Source: a virus
Strand: one strand, 5' to 3'
Length of the DNA stretch: 38,875 bases
IMG/VR virus record: IMGVR_UViG_3300032073_000075
Coordinates: 1 to 38,875 of that record
The translations under genes and the position numbers were made by a program. Below, in pieces: positions 15,328-23,307 of the stretch; the first letter of the stretch is position 1; the number at the start of each line of letters is the position of its first letter. The notes beneath the pieces were generated by a model. That model was not told where the DNA came from, did no database searches, and worked only from the letters and a program-made list of their open reading frames with translations.

Positions 15328-15899
15328 TAGTCGTTTATTCCTTCCTGCGCTTCTCGATGTCGGCGCAATAATTCATTTGTAGTGTCGTCGTTAATTTTCA
15401 AGGAGCCTTTCAATTCGTTTAATGTTAGATAATCCCACCAGGTCTGCCCAAGTGGCTGGTTCATTACTGCAGAAGGAGAGAACCCGCCTTCAGAGATTAG
15501 CTTTACCCTCATAGCTTGCGGCCAAGGTGCGCCGGCTTGTTGGCCGTTGCCTCCTTCGCTTGGCTTTACCCAAAATTTGGGCATCTCTAAAGCTGCATTG
15601 ATATACTCGGCAAATAGTTTGGCTTTTTCGTCGGCTTCAAACTCTCCGACATTTTCGGCCCATGCTTTTATATCTTCACCAAGTTCGCCGCGCCTTAACA
15701 GTTCTTGAGCGCCTTCAAACGTATTACCGCAAACCAACAAGCCCAAAAGCAAATCGCCTAGAAGCGGTTCTTTGTTTTCAGAAACAAAGGCGCAATCTAG
15801 GCGAGTGAGTAAAAGATAATGTCCTAAACTAAACGGCCGCAAATCCTGTCCAAGGATTGTGACAGGTTCAGGAATAATACTTTGCAAATATTCATCCAC
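15327..15899 (-). CDS. tail assembly chaperone-like protein
   Basis: 190 aa. Acidic and helical, with FSLGHYLLLTRLDCAFV and a C-terminal DDTTNELLRRHREAQE. It occupies the place between tail tube and tape measure genes where assembly chaperones (lambda gpG/gpGT) are encoded. No slippery site leading to an extension product was noticed, so it appears to be a single product. Assignment rests on position. Confidence 0.5.
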   Translation of the reverse strand: MDEYLQSIIPEPVTILGQDLRPFSLGHYLLLTRLDCAFVSENKEPLLGDLLLGLLVCGNTFEGAQELLRRGELGEDIKAWAENVGEFEADEKAKLFAEYINAALEMPKFWVKPSEGGNGQQAGAPWPQAMRVKLISEGGFSPSAVMNQPLGQTWWDYLTLNELKGSLKINDDTTNELLRRHREAQEGIND

Positions 15900-15902
15900 A
15901 CT

Positions 15903-16304
15903 TTAAATATGCAAATCTTTACCAGAACCAGAAAAAGCACCATCCTCTAAGCGTAACAGTGTCAAGCTTGCAGTCATTTCGCTTTCGTTGGAATAATTTA
16001 AAGAACTATTAGTGAGGTAATATTTGCCGTTTAAATCTGAAGAACCGCCTGCAAAATCCGCCAAAGTAATCACGCTTCCGTTTGTTCCTATTTCGGCATT
16101 CGTGTCACAAACAACATTGACAGAAACTTCTTTTGATTCGTCAAAAATAACAAAGCTCATTGCTTCGCCTGCGCTATTTTTAATCTGCTTAGTTTCGGCG
16201 CGTGTTCCTCCTGATGCGTCTGTGATTATTGCCGCGCCTGTGAATCCTGTTGAGGCATTGCTAACAATGCCAAATTCTACGGTTGTGCCTTCGACGGTTG
16301 CCAT
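15903..16304 (-). CDS. tail tube-like protein, paralogue 2
   Basis: 133 aa, beginning MATVEGTTVEFGIVS. Beta-rich, with KYYLTNSSLNYSNESEMTAS near the C-terminus. The adjacent upstream gene encodes a clear paralogue (KYFVTNADMNFSNESEMTMT). Size, composition and position upstream of chaperone and tape measure genes fit a tail tube or tail needle structural protein. The gap between the two genes is a single base. Confidence 0.6.
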   Translation of the reverse strand: MATVEGTTVEFGIVSNASTGFTGAAIITDASGGTRAETKQIKNSAGEAMSFVIFDESKEVSVNVVCDTNAEIGTNGSVITLADFAGGSSDLNGKYYLTNSSLNYSNESEMTASLTLLRLEDGAFSGSGKDLHI

Positions 16305-16305
16305 A

Positions 16306-16698
16306 TTATGCGATATTTGTGAATGTTGCGCTTGGGAAATTAATCAAATTTACAGTCATAGTCATTTCGCTTTCATTGCTGAAATTCATATCTGCATTTG
16401 TAACAAAATATTTGTCGTTAATTCCTGAAGCTGTAAAAGAGTCTAATTGTAAAACGCTGCCAATTGCCGGCAATTCAACATTGTTAGCGGTTACGACTGT
16501 AGCCGTCACTTCTGTAGTGTTATTACATAAAACAAAAGCTTGAGTATTGCCGTTGTTGCCTTTAATGCGTTTAGTTTCTGAATTGCCAGTTGCATTAACA
16601 GAGGTTACAGCGGCTACACCAGTAACAGCCGCGCCGCCTGATGTTTTCAACCCGCCGGCTATGCCATAAATTACTTGTGTGCCTTTTACTGTAGCCAT
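16306..16698 (-). CDS. tail tube-like protein, paralogue 1
   Basis: 130 aa, beginning MATVKGTQVIYGIAGG. Shares with the next gene the MATV-G start, ETK-IK (SETKRIKG / AETKQIKN), the KY-TN...SNESEMT segment and length. One of the pair is probably the major tail tube subunit; the other could be a minor variant or tail-end ring. Duplication of this gene is visible at protein level only, so it is not recent. Confidence 0.6.
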   Translation of the reverse strand: MATVKGTQVIYGIAGGLKTSGGAAVTGVAAVTSVNATGNSETKRIKGNNGNTQAFVLCNNTTEVTATVVTANNVELPAIGSVLQLDSFTASGINDKYFVTNADMNFSNESEMTMTVNLINFPSATFTNIA

Positions 16699-16752
16699 TT
16701 CTTAAAATTCCTAACTGATGTTGCTAGTGGTCGGCAAAAGCTCAAGCGAAAC

Positions 16753-17508
16753 CTAGCGGGTATGAATTGCGACTACACCATCGCCAGCCGTTTCTACATC
16801 GATAAAAAACTGGTCGGCGGCAAAATGATTATCCTCTTGCCCTGCCTCAAATGTAATTGATGCCCCTGGTTCGAGCCTATATCCGGCTGTATCGTTGCCG
16901 CTTGCTGGCTGAATATAGACATTGCCAGCGTTTAAAGTCCTGGCTGCCTTCATGCCTTGAAATGTTATTGAATGGAATAATGTCGAATCTGTGCCAAGCA
17001 CTTCGGGCGTGCCAGTTGACGAAACAGTTTTAACAATAGTATTTAAAGCCGCCCGCAAATCTGAATGCCCAGTTGATACTAAATCTGAAGGGGCCGCCAA
17101 AACGTCAATTGATAAATCACAAACCCAATTTCTGTCCTCAACTGTTTTTGCTATGTTAAAACTCTTAGCTGCAAAAACTGTAACCTTTTCAGTTGCATCG
17201 CTTAAAGTTGAGGCGATGTTTGTGTCCATAAATAAATCACGAACAGTTGCGACGTGTGTTTGATGGTTTGCAAGCGTTGTGTCGTCCATTGATTCGACCA
17301 GTCGAATAATTAACTCACAATTAAAATTGCCTGTGCCTGGTATTGATTCCTCGCCGCCTTCACATATTACCAGGCAACGCGGTAAACTAAGCTCGTCATC
17401 ATCTTCGCCTTTAGAAACTGTGATACTGTAACCGGCAAAGGTGCTGTTTGCGTCTAGGATTGCCTTAGCGCGTGTTTCTAGTTTTTCCTCTAATGTATTA
17501 AAGCCCAT
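16753..17508 (-). CDS. tail terminator-like protein fused to a beta-rich domain
   Basis: 251 aa from the ATG at 17508 (a start at 17532 would overlap the previous gene by 22 bases; 17508 leaves a 2-base gap). Residues about 1-145 (LEEKLETRAKAIL, NCELIIRLVES, WVCDLSIDVLA) resemble tail terminator/completion proteins, which cap the tail tube and join it to the head. Residues about 150-251 are a second domain almost duplicated as the free-standing protein at 8916-9224. The fusion suggests the second domain projects at the neck. Not known to me as a described architecture. Confidence 0.6.
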   Translation of the reverse strand: MGFNTLEEKLETRAKAILDANSTFAGYSITVSKGEDDDELSLPRCLVICEGGEESIPGTGNFNCELIIRLVESMDDTTLANHQTHVATVRDLFMDTNIASTLSDATEKVTVFAAKSFNIAKTVEDRNWVCDLSIDVLAAPSDLVSTGHSDLRAALNTIVKTVSSTGTPEVLGTDSTLFHSITFQGMKAARTLNAGNVYIQPASGNDTAGYRLEPGASITFEAGQEDNHFAADQFFIDVETAGDGVVAIHTR

Positions 17509-17510
17509 CT

Positions 17511-18179
17511 TTAAAAGCCTGCCTTGCGCCAATCTCGGCCTAGTTTTCTGTTAATGTATGTTTTCATGTCTGCCATTGCTGCCGCCATTCCTAAACGTAA
17601 CCCTGCTTGAATTTTCTTTTGTGCGGTTCTGTTATTTTTGGTTGCGCTATTTACTACCAAGGCAGACGGTTTTAACTCTGACCTGGCGGCGACTGCATAA
17701 CCTTTAGGCGCTGCTTTGCCTTTTGTTAAACCTTTAGGCCAGCGCACTCGGTCGCGCCTATCAACCTTAAATGAAAGCGATTTGATTGCCGGCAACCAGC
17801 CAGCTTTTAAGAATCTTACAGCCTTTACTCTTTGGTTAATTAATTTCTGAGCCTGGCGTTCCAATTCCTTACCCCATACCAAAGCCTTGCCCGCTTTTCT
17901 GCGCCGGCTGTTTACGATACGAGCGGCAAAACTATCTTCCTTTAGAATGCGTTTGCCTTTGCGTAGTGCGCCTGTTTTCTTGTTGCGGCTTACCTTGTTA
18001 CCCGTTGCGCCAAGTTTATATTCTATCTGTGCAGGGTCGGCCGCGTCGGTTGCTTTCAATGCGTGGAATGCTAAATCAAGAGCCTTCTTGTTTACGATTT
18101 CTCGAAAACTTCTTTTATTAACCTTCGCGTATCTTCGCAAGGTGCGAGTAAATTCCGCGCTGTTAATTGTTAAGCTCAT
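17511..18179 (-). CDS. HK97 gp10-like tail completion / minor tail protein
   Basis: 222 aa, strongly basic with many Lys/Arg. It starts MSLTINSAEFTRTLRRYAKV and contains a central basic insert and a C-terminal GLGMAAAMADMK-like helix (GLRLGMAAAMADMKTYI). Length and place between head-tail joining and tail terminator genes fit neck/tail completion proteins such as HK97 gp10. Overlaps the previous gene by 4 bases. Confidence 0.55.
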   Translation of the reverse strand: MSLTINSAEFTRTLRRYAKVNKRSFREIVNKKALDLAFHALKATDAADPAQIEYKLGATGNKVSRNKKTGALRKGKRILKEDSFAARIVNSRRRKAGKALVWGKELERQAQKLINQRVKAVRFLKAGWLPAIKSLSFKVDRRDRVRWPKGLTKGKAAPKGYAVAARSELKPSALVVNSATKNNRTAQKKIQAGLRLGMAAAMADMKTYINRKLGRDWRKAGF

Positions 18180-18472
18180 CTGTCTGCACTCATTAAATCA
18201 AAACGAACCTCTGCCCCGTCGCCGGTTGTGGTTATCTTTTCAATTCGATAAGCCTGACCGTCAACGGTCATTTTGGAACCTACAGCCGGCAAACTTGTGT
18301 GAGCGGATTTTTTACCGATAACTATTAAGTCAAAGTCATCGAGAAAGCCGCCCTCGCCTGCGTCTTGGCCCTTTGATATTTCATTGACTGCACCCTGGTA
18401 GGTAGTCGAGCCGATTATATAATTGACCGGCAAGTCGTTAATCATTTCGGCTATGTCATCCGCGTAACTCAT
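18176..18472 (-). CDS. head-tail joining protein (lambda gpFII-like)
   Basis: 98 aa. The C-terminal VDGQAYRIEKITTTGDGAEV beta-hairpin pattern with a final charged Asp/Arg end is typical of head-tail joining proteins of the FII/attachment type. It is the first gene after the terminator that follows the capsid genes, and begins the tail transcription segment. Function: links the filled head connector to the tail. Confidence 0.6.
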   Translation of the reverse strand: MSYADDIAEMINDLPVNYIIGSTTYQGAVNEISKGQDAGEGGFLDDFDLIVIGKKSAHTSLPAVGSKMTVDGQAYRIEKITTTGDGAEVRFDLMSADR

Positions 18473-18478
18473 TTGTAT

Positions 18479-18513
18479 AAAAAAACCGGCAGCCGCGTTT
18501 AATCGACTGCCGG
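18479..18513 (-). terminator. intrinsic terminator after the capsid operon
   Basis: On the minus strand CCGGCAG (18513-18507) and CTGCCGG (18492-18486) form a perfect 7-bp G+C-rich stem with a 14-base loop, followed directly by seven T residues. It lies between the small gene downstream of the capsid gene and the head-tail joining gene and would limit read-through from head into tail genes. Confidence 0.8.
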
Positions 18514-18536
18514 CGTATCCATTACCCTACTAACAG

Positions 18537-18719
18537 TTATGCGGAAATTTTCCTCCGCCGATGATAAAGAGGTGACTTATACAGTACCACTTCATCAAAT
18601 TTCGATTTATCATTATCAGCTTCCGCCTTCATTGCTTCAAGTGCCTGGTCGGCATCGTTACCGATATAAAGCGTTTTGAACTTATCGCCTTTACGAGCGA
18701 TTGCAATGTTGACTTTCAT
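18537..18719 (-). CDS. small hypothetical protein after major capsid gene
   Basis: 60 aa, MKVNIAIARKGDKFKTLYIG start, mixed alpha/beta and strongly charged, with a basic end (YHRRRKIS). Its start codon overlaps the capsid stop (1 base). The spot after the capsid gene often holds head fibre, decoration or connector-adaptor genes, but this one is not recognised. Followed by a terminator. Confidence 0.6.
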   Translation of the reverse strand: MKVNIAIARKGDKFKTLYIGNDADQALEAMKAEADNDKSKFDEVVLYKSPLYHRRRKISA

Positions 18720-19600
18720 TAAGCTGAAACAATTCGTTTTAGTGAATCAGTACCAGTTGCGACACCATACATTAACGTACAAGTCACGTATTGTGCCCCG
18801 TCTTTCGCCTCATACCAATTTCTCAACTGGAGAGTGATTCCTGTATTTGGGTCTTGAACAGACTCAGTAGAACCAGCCCAGTTTTCTGGTAGTGCTGGCT
18901 GGCGGCCTGCAATTATTAAAGCCTCTTTGCCACAAACAAAACCTTCTAGGTTTTCAGAGTTTGCCGGAATGTCAGAATATTCTAACACGTCGAAACCGTG
19001 AACCCGTGGGATATTGTTGTCTTGAATTGCGCCAGGATTGCCAAAAGCATAACTAGCCTGGATGGCGTTATCTTTAGCAAGTGCAGCGTAATAAGCTGGC
19101 TTGATAACCATTGCGCGGCCACTTCGTGGTACGTTCAATGTTGTCAAATCACCAGCAAGGCCGGCAACATCGTCAGCGCCAAAGTTTGCGGCTGTTACAG
19201 TTGATTTATTGCTGTAAGTTGCGTTAACAACCAAAGCAAGTAAGTCGTCCATCATTGCATTAACAACAGAATGAACCGCAGGGCGAACAAATGTTCGCTC
19301 CAACAAATCAAGCCCGCCTTTAGCAATTTCTAAATCAGTAAACTTAGCAGTGAAATGCTTGTGTTTATTTAGTGTGATTGTTTTGGCTGTAGATGTTACA
19401 TCTGTAGCAGAGTAACCGCTTGTAGCGTCGCCTGCAGAAACAGCACTTGCAACGCGAGTACTGACCGATTCACCAACGTCAGCTACATCTGAGCTAAAGT
19501 CGGTAGTGAATGCCGAAACAACCGGCATTTCTGCGCTAAGTGTTTCGAGCGTTTGCTGTGCAATTTGGGCGAGATTTACGCCGCCTAGTGTGTTTGCCAT
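18719..19600 (-). CDS. major capsid protein (HK97-fold type)
   Basis: 293 aa. Seen: SFTTDFSSDVADVGESVSTR-like N-arm region (AFTTDFSSDVADVGESVSTR), a spine-helix region LDLLERTFVRPAVHSVVNAM, a beta domain with VIKPAYYAALAKD, and a C-terminal WYEAKDGAQYVTCTLMYGVA segment, all typical of coat proteins of this fold. It follows scaffold and protease genes in the expected order, with a good ribosome site (AAGGAG) upstream. Forms the icosahedral shell. Confidence 0.85.
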   Translation of the reverse strand: MANTLGGVNLAQIAQQTLETLSAEMPVVSAFTTDFSSDVADVGESVSTRVASAVSAGDATSGYSATDVTSTAKTITLNKHKHFTAKFTDLEIAKGGLDLLERTFVRPAVHSVVNAMMDDLLALVVNATYSNKSTVTAANFGADDVAGLAGDLTTLNVPRSGRAMVIKPAYYAALAKDNAIQASYAFGNPGAIQDNNIPRVHGFDVLEYSDIPANSENLEGFVCGKEALIIAGRQPALPENWAGSTESVQDPNTGITLQLRNWYEAKDGAQYVTCTLMYGVATGTDSLKRIVSA

Positions 19601-19620
19601 ATTATTTGCTCCTTAAAAAA

Positions 19621-20007
19621 TTACTTGGTTAAAGGTTTGATATTTTCACGATAGAACAAGGTTCTATCTTTTAAATTTTCAATTGCGCTGTAGTCGTTCC
19701 AAAGTTCGTCTAATGATTTCACTTTATTAACTTCTTCAACTTCTTCGGCTATTGGCTCGGCTCCTTGTAAGGCAACGATTTCGGCAGCCTTCTCGCCTGC
19801 AATTTCTTCAACTGCTTGCTGTTCTGCTTGAGCGTCTTTTAGTTCGCTTTCAAGTTGCGCTACCTTTTCGCCTAGCGCCACGTTAGTAGCTTCTAGTTTT
19901 TCGTTTTGTTCTCCAAGCGCAGAAATACTGGCGCTGGCCTCTTTATTGCCACCAGTCAAAGCTTCAATTTGGCTTTTGAGGTCGGCGTTTTCTTCTGCGA
20001 TTGTCAT
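19621..20007 (-). CDS. head scaffold-like coiled-coil protein
   Basis: 128 aa. Residues about 1-80 form a continuous predicted coiled coil (NADLKSQIEAL, LEATNVALGEKVAQLESELK, EIAGEKAAEIVAL) followed by an acidic linker and a C-terminal helix-rich tail LKDRTLFYRENIKPLTK. Lies between the protease and the capsid protein, where lambda has its scaffold (Nu3 within gpC). Likely guides procapsid assembly and is removed by the protease. Confidence 0.65.
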   Translation of the reverse strand: MTIAEENADLKSQIEALTGGNKEASASISALGEQNEKLEATNVALGEKVAQLESELKDAQAEQQAVEEIAGEKAAEIVALQGAEPIAEEVEEVNKVKSLDELWNDYSAIENLKDRTLFYRENIKPLTK

Positions 20008-20034
20008 TTTAATACAAAAACAATTTAGTTGATT

Positions 20035-20838
20035 TTAGTCTTTCCCTAGAATTTGCAAGAGGGTTTGTAAATTTTTAGCTGTGCCGTCTGTCATTCCAAC
20101 TTCAGAAGCTCGCCGGCCGGTCAATGTTTGGCCTTGCATATATTCAAAATTTAAGTCGGCTCGATACTTTTTAACGAATCCAGAAAACTCGTTGTAAGTT
20201 TCCATTACCTCAAGCTGTAGGTGCTTCCTTACTTCGTCATCTAATGCCACGCCAGGGAATCCGGCAGCTTTATATTTGCCGCTTTTAAATATTTCTACGT
20301 TTACACCTTGCTCTTTTAATGCGGCGCTTGTGTCCATTACTGGAAGATAAACGCCGATGCTGCCAACCTCTGCCGATGGTGCTGCAAAAATGCCATTTGC
20401 TCCGGCTGCCATCCAATACGCGGCGCTTGCCATCATTGAATCCGTGTAAGCATATATTTTTTTGCTGCTCGATTTTTGAACCTCTTCAACTGTTTCTGCC
20501 AACTCAGGCACGCCGCCAACGGTTCCACCTGGTGAATCTACATCTAAAATTATTGTGTCAATTTCGTCGTCCTCTGCCGCCAGTTCAATTGCTGCTATAA
20601 CGTCAAGCGTATCAACTGCGCCAAGTAATTTTGCAATGGCTGAAACCTTGTGGCCAATAACTCCATGTACTGGAATAATTGCAACGCCATTTTCTTCGCT
20701 CATTGCGTAGTCGTCCAACTCGTCGCGTTCGTCGTCGTCCTCCGCTCCTTCGATAATTGTTGCGCCTAATGTTGCCTGTGCCTTGTTAATGCAAGCCGGC
20801 AATATAGCCCATTTTTCAAACTCCTGTTCAATCGTCAT
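20035..20838 (-). CDS. prohead protease, S49 (SppA/lambda gpC-like)
   Basis: 267 aa. ILDVDSPGGTVGG is the S49 oxyanion-site segment; Ser138 in MMASAAYW is the probable nucleophile and Lys188/Lys190 in FKSGKYKAAG the general base. Such proteases mature the prohead by cutting scaffold and capsid. It overlaps the portal gene by 11 bases. Acidic N-terminal insert (EDDDERDELDD). Length is close to the protease part of gpC, without a long scaffold fusion, which is instead a separate gene here. Confidence 0.85.
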   Translation of the reverse strand: MTIEQEFEKWAILPACINKAQATLGATIIEGAEDDDERDELDDYAMSEENGVAIIPVHGVIGHKVSAIAKLLGAVDTLDVIAAIELAAEDDEIDTIILDVDSPGGTVGGVPELAETVEEVQKSSSKKIYAYTDSMMASAAYWMAAGANGIFAAPSAEVGSIGVYLPVMDTSAALKEQGVNVEIFKSGKYKAAGFPGVALDDEVRKHLQLEVMETYNEFSGFVKKYRADLNFEYMQGQTLTGRRASEVGMTDGTAKNLQTLLQILGKD

Positions 20839-22198
20839 TTTGTGGTAATCCGTTTGGTGTTAATAGTTGTACTCGGTTCGGGTCAATGCCGTACTTGTCG
20901 GCTAAATCTAAAACAAACCGTTGCTCTGAAATTCTTTTTTCGACTTCGTCTTCCCAATGCAAACCGCGCTCTGCATACAACTCTTGTAAGGTTGTTAAGC
21001 CTAGCTTGTAATCTTCGCGGGCTGCCCCTGCATCCCTGCCGCCATCGACTGAAATTTTACGCGGCCCCTGGTAATGCCAAGAATACCAATCGCCATTTTT
21101 AGGGCGTGGTAATAAGCCGGCTTTCATAGCTTTGCTTAATGCGTAGCCGTCAATGCGTTTGGCTATTTTTCTGACAAGCCTTTGATTTTTTTCGACGGTG
21201 CGCTGTGCTTTGGCTGTTACCAGTCGAACAACTGCCCCGCCAATTTTGGTAGGGTCTAAACTTAAATCGTAAGGCCATTCGATAGCCTGGAATGCGCTTC
21301 TTAAAATTGTGTTTTCAAATTCCTGTGCGTTTGCTCCTGGTCGATTGCGCTCAACTACTTCAATTTTAGAACCTGAACCAGCGCGAAAATATCTAATTGC
21401 GCCGCCCTCCATGCTTTCGAGAGTAGTTGATAGGCTGCCGTTTTCTACGGTCTGCTCTATAAACGCCTCGCTATCGTCTGCGTATCCGTCTTCGTTATGC
21501 TCCACTAAAGCGATACTACTGGCTGCCTTCTGGGCGCTTAGTTCGTACTCTCTTAGTTCTTTTACGTCTTGAAGGTCGCCAGTAACAGCACTTAAAGGGG
21601 TAATTCCTCGGCCTTGGTCTGCCCATTCTGGGAAATAACAAAGAGCCATATCACGCGCTGAAATTTTTCTCTCGCCGTCAATCATGTAAGCGACTGCCCT
21701 GCCCTGCTTATTTGTGATTACTCCGTTATGTTCGTTAGGTGATTGCTGGCGTGAGTTTATTCTGTGCGCGGGTATTAATTGTACTGCAGGATAACCGCTG
21801 CCTGTTTTTGTTAATAAAACGCCTACATCACCGTCGCGTTTAATTGATAACAACGCCAGGTAGAGCATTTCTTCAAAATCGCATTTGCCCTGTACATCTA
21901 AAATACCATGAAATTCTTTAAGCCATGCCTCGGCCTGCACTCCCCATTCGGCATCTTTGCCAATATATTGAGGGACAAATGGCTGAACTGAATAAGTGCA
22001 TTGCTCTAACAATGCGCCGCGTACTGGTGCAAAGTTTCCAAACAACCAACGGCCGGCGCTAATTAATTGCTGGTGTGTTCCTGTTGGTATTAGTTGCCTG
22101 GTATCTTTATTTAAATATCTAAGCGGCCGCCTGTGCCGGTTGCTTTGGTATTGCGGTTCCCATAGTGAACCAAGTTTTTTAATAAATCCTTTAAGCAT
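20828..22198 (-). CDS. portal protein (lambda gpB-like)
   Basis: 456 aa. Motifs of the lambda-type portal: RRPLRYLNKDTRQLIP, DVGVLLTKTGSGYPAVQLI, IPAHRI, SARDMALCYFPEWADQGRGI and TPLSAVTGDLQDVKELREYE, with later EFENTILRSAFQAIEWPYDL. Forms the dodecameric ring through which DNA enters and leaves the head. Sits between the gpW-like gene and protease as in lambda, with a short 8-base overlap upstream. Confidence 0.85.
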   Translation of the reverse strand: MLKGFIKKLGSLWEPQYQSNRHRRPLRYLNKDTRQLIPTGTHQQLISAGRWLFGNFAPVRGALLEQCTYSVQPFVPQYIGKDAEWGVQAEAWLKEFHGILDVQGKCDFEEMLYLALLSIKRDGDVGVLLTKTGSGYPAVQLIPAHRINSRQQSPNEHNGVITNKQGRAVAYMIDGERKISARDMALCYFPEWADQGRGITPLSAVTGDLQDVKELREYELSAQKAASSIALVEHNEDGYADDSEAFIEQTVENGSLSTTLESMEGGAIRYFRAGSGSKIEVVERNRPGANAQEFENTILRSAFQAIEWPYDLSLDPTKIGGAVVRLVTAKAQRTVEKNQRLVRKIAKRIDGYALSKAMKAGLLPRPKNGDWYSWHYQGPRKISVDGGRDAGAAREDYKLGLTTLQELYAERGLHWEDEVEKRISEQRFVLDLADKYGIDPNRVQLLTPNGLPQNDD

Positions 22199-22442
22199 TT
22201 CGGAATTTTGCGTAGGTGCGGGTAGACAAATAACCGTATGTACCAGGGTCTTTTTTCTTTAGTGCAAAACGGCATTCCCTTAAAACCTGGTCAATAGGTA
22301 GCGTGAATTGCTTTGTAGCATTGCGGCCGCCTATGCCGTATGCCATCAAAGTTTTACCCTCTGTGAGCATGGTTTTAGCCTTTGCTTGTATAGTAGTTAT
22401 TTCACTTGTGGTGAAATTAAGAAATAAACCTTCTGCCCGCAT
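22191..22442 (-). CDS. gpW-like head completion protein
   Basis: 83 aa. Contains TTIQAKAKTMLTEGKTLMAY and GIGGRNATKQFTLPIDQV, with C-terminal FALKKKDPGTYG. This matches the gpW/adaptor pattern ('...G K....y..gGr...f....l..l....ALkk.dP..yg'), a small protein that closes the head after packaging. Directly upstream of the portal, as in lambda. Ribosome site is weak; a start further down is not available. Confidence 0.6.
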   Translation of the reverse strand: MRAEGLFLNFTTSEITTIQAKAKTMLTEGKTLMAYGIGGRNATKQFTLPIDQVLRECRFALKKKDPGTYGYLSTRTYAKFRNA

Positions 22443-22483
22443 TTCTGTCTATGTTAGCGGGTACAGTGATTTCTCAAGCGAAA

Positions 22484-22529
22484 CAAAAAGAAAGCCGCCC
22501 CTGGTAAAAGTCTAAAACCAAAGGCGGCT
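22484..22529 (-). terminator. intrinsic terminator before head genes
   Basis: On the minus strand AGCCGCC (22529-22523) pairs with GGCGGCT (22499-22493), extended by TTGG/CCAG, with a short A/T loop, followed by TTCTTTTTG. It lies between the zinc-ribbon gene and the gpW-like gene, so it would end the small-gene transcript that starts near 23.6 kb. Transcription of the head genes must therefore restart in 22442-22484. Confidence 0.7.
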
Positions 22530-22590
22530 GTTATGAGTGAGTATGTCAGCCGGTGGAAACCAAACCAAAACCGGCGAAAACAATTGCAAC

Positions 22591-22875
22591 CTAGTTGGCC
22601 GAATCGTCAAGCGGTTTACGCGGCCGACCTCGCGGCTTGCTGCCAGGCTTCGGCGGCCTGCTTGCGTTAGCCCTGGACGCTGCCGCCTTGGCCTCGCTGG
22701 TTGCGCTGGCTAATATCTGACCAGGATTGATTGACTTGTTGCAATGCGGGCATTTGTAATTTGTTCTCACTTGTTTGGTTTCTAGTCCCTCGCCGTGACA
22801 GTTGCAGCATCCATATAGACCAAGAGCTTCCTGGTCAAATGGATAACTGCAAAAGCGGCAAGGTGTTAAATTCAT
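22591..22875 (-). CDS. zinc-ribbon protein with AT-hook tail
   Basis: 94 aa. Cys6-x2-Cys9, Cys23/24-x-Cys26 and Cys42-x2-Cys45 give at least one four-Cys zinc site, and the C-terminus carries KPRGRPRKP (about 79-87), a classic AT-hook that binds the minor groove of A+T-rich DNA. The middle is Ala/Ser/Lys-rich. Suggests a nucleic-acid-binding regulator or nucleoid-type protein. It ends the small operon before the head genes; family otherwise unrecognised. Confidence 0.65.
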   Translation of the reverse strand: MNLTPCRFCSYPFDQEALGLYGCCNCHGEGLETKQVRTNYKCPHCNKSINPGQILASATSEAKAAASRANASRPPKPGSKPRGRPRKPLDDSAN

Positions 22876-23135
22876 TTTGTTTCTGCAATTTGCTTGTGAA
22901 ACTTTGCAGGAACCTTGCGCCCGTTATCAAAATGGCTCGGCAATGTTAATGTTTTTATATTTAAATACGCGTAACCAAAATCACTACCCTCCCCATCCCA
23001 TACATCCTGTTTAATGCAAATCTCAATATTTCTTTTACCAGGAATATACGGCTCTTTAATTCGCTCGACTGACTCAATGTTTCCGTTTTTGTCTGTTATT
23101 TCTTCAATCCAATTATATTCAATAATTTTTTTCAC
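22872..23135 (-). CDS. hypothetical protein
   Basis: 87 aa with a GTG start that overlaps the preceding stop (GTGA style). Mixed alpha/beta, MKKIIEYNWIEEITDKNGNI start and LPSHFDNGRKVPAKFHKQIA end. No recognised motif. It forms part of a compact four-gene operon (23583 to 22591) with 4-base overlaps on both sides, so it is probably real. Confidence 0.6.
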   Translation of the reverse strand: MKKIIEYNWIEEITDKNGNIESVERIKEPYIPGKRNIEICIKQDVWDGEGSDFGYAYLNIKTLTLPSHFDNGRKVPAKFHKQIAETK

Positions 23136-23278
23136 TGTGCAAAAGTTGGTTTGATTGGTTTTTCTGTTTCAGCGTCCCAAGCGTTAATAATCAACTCGCC
23201 TGTGCTGTCATCTATATAAACGGTTTTGCCATTAATTGTAATATAAACCACTTCTTCTGTTTTCTTTTCTATTTTCAT
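23132..23278 (-). CDS. very small hypothetical protein
   Basis: 48 aa: MKIEKKTEEVVYITINGKTV then YIDDSTGELIINAWDAETEK and a short tail. A clear beta-hairpin-like plan. It overlaps the following gene by 4 bases (GTGA) and starts 30 bases after the previous stop. Function not recognised. Confidence 0.55.
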   Translation of the reverse strand: MKIEKKTEEVVYITINGKTVYIDDSTGELIINAWDAETEKPIKPTFAQ

Positions 23279-23307
23279 TTTGTTTGGTTCCTTTCTGAGG
23301 GCGGCGC

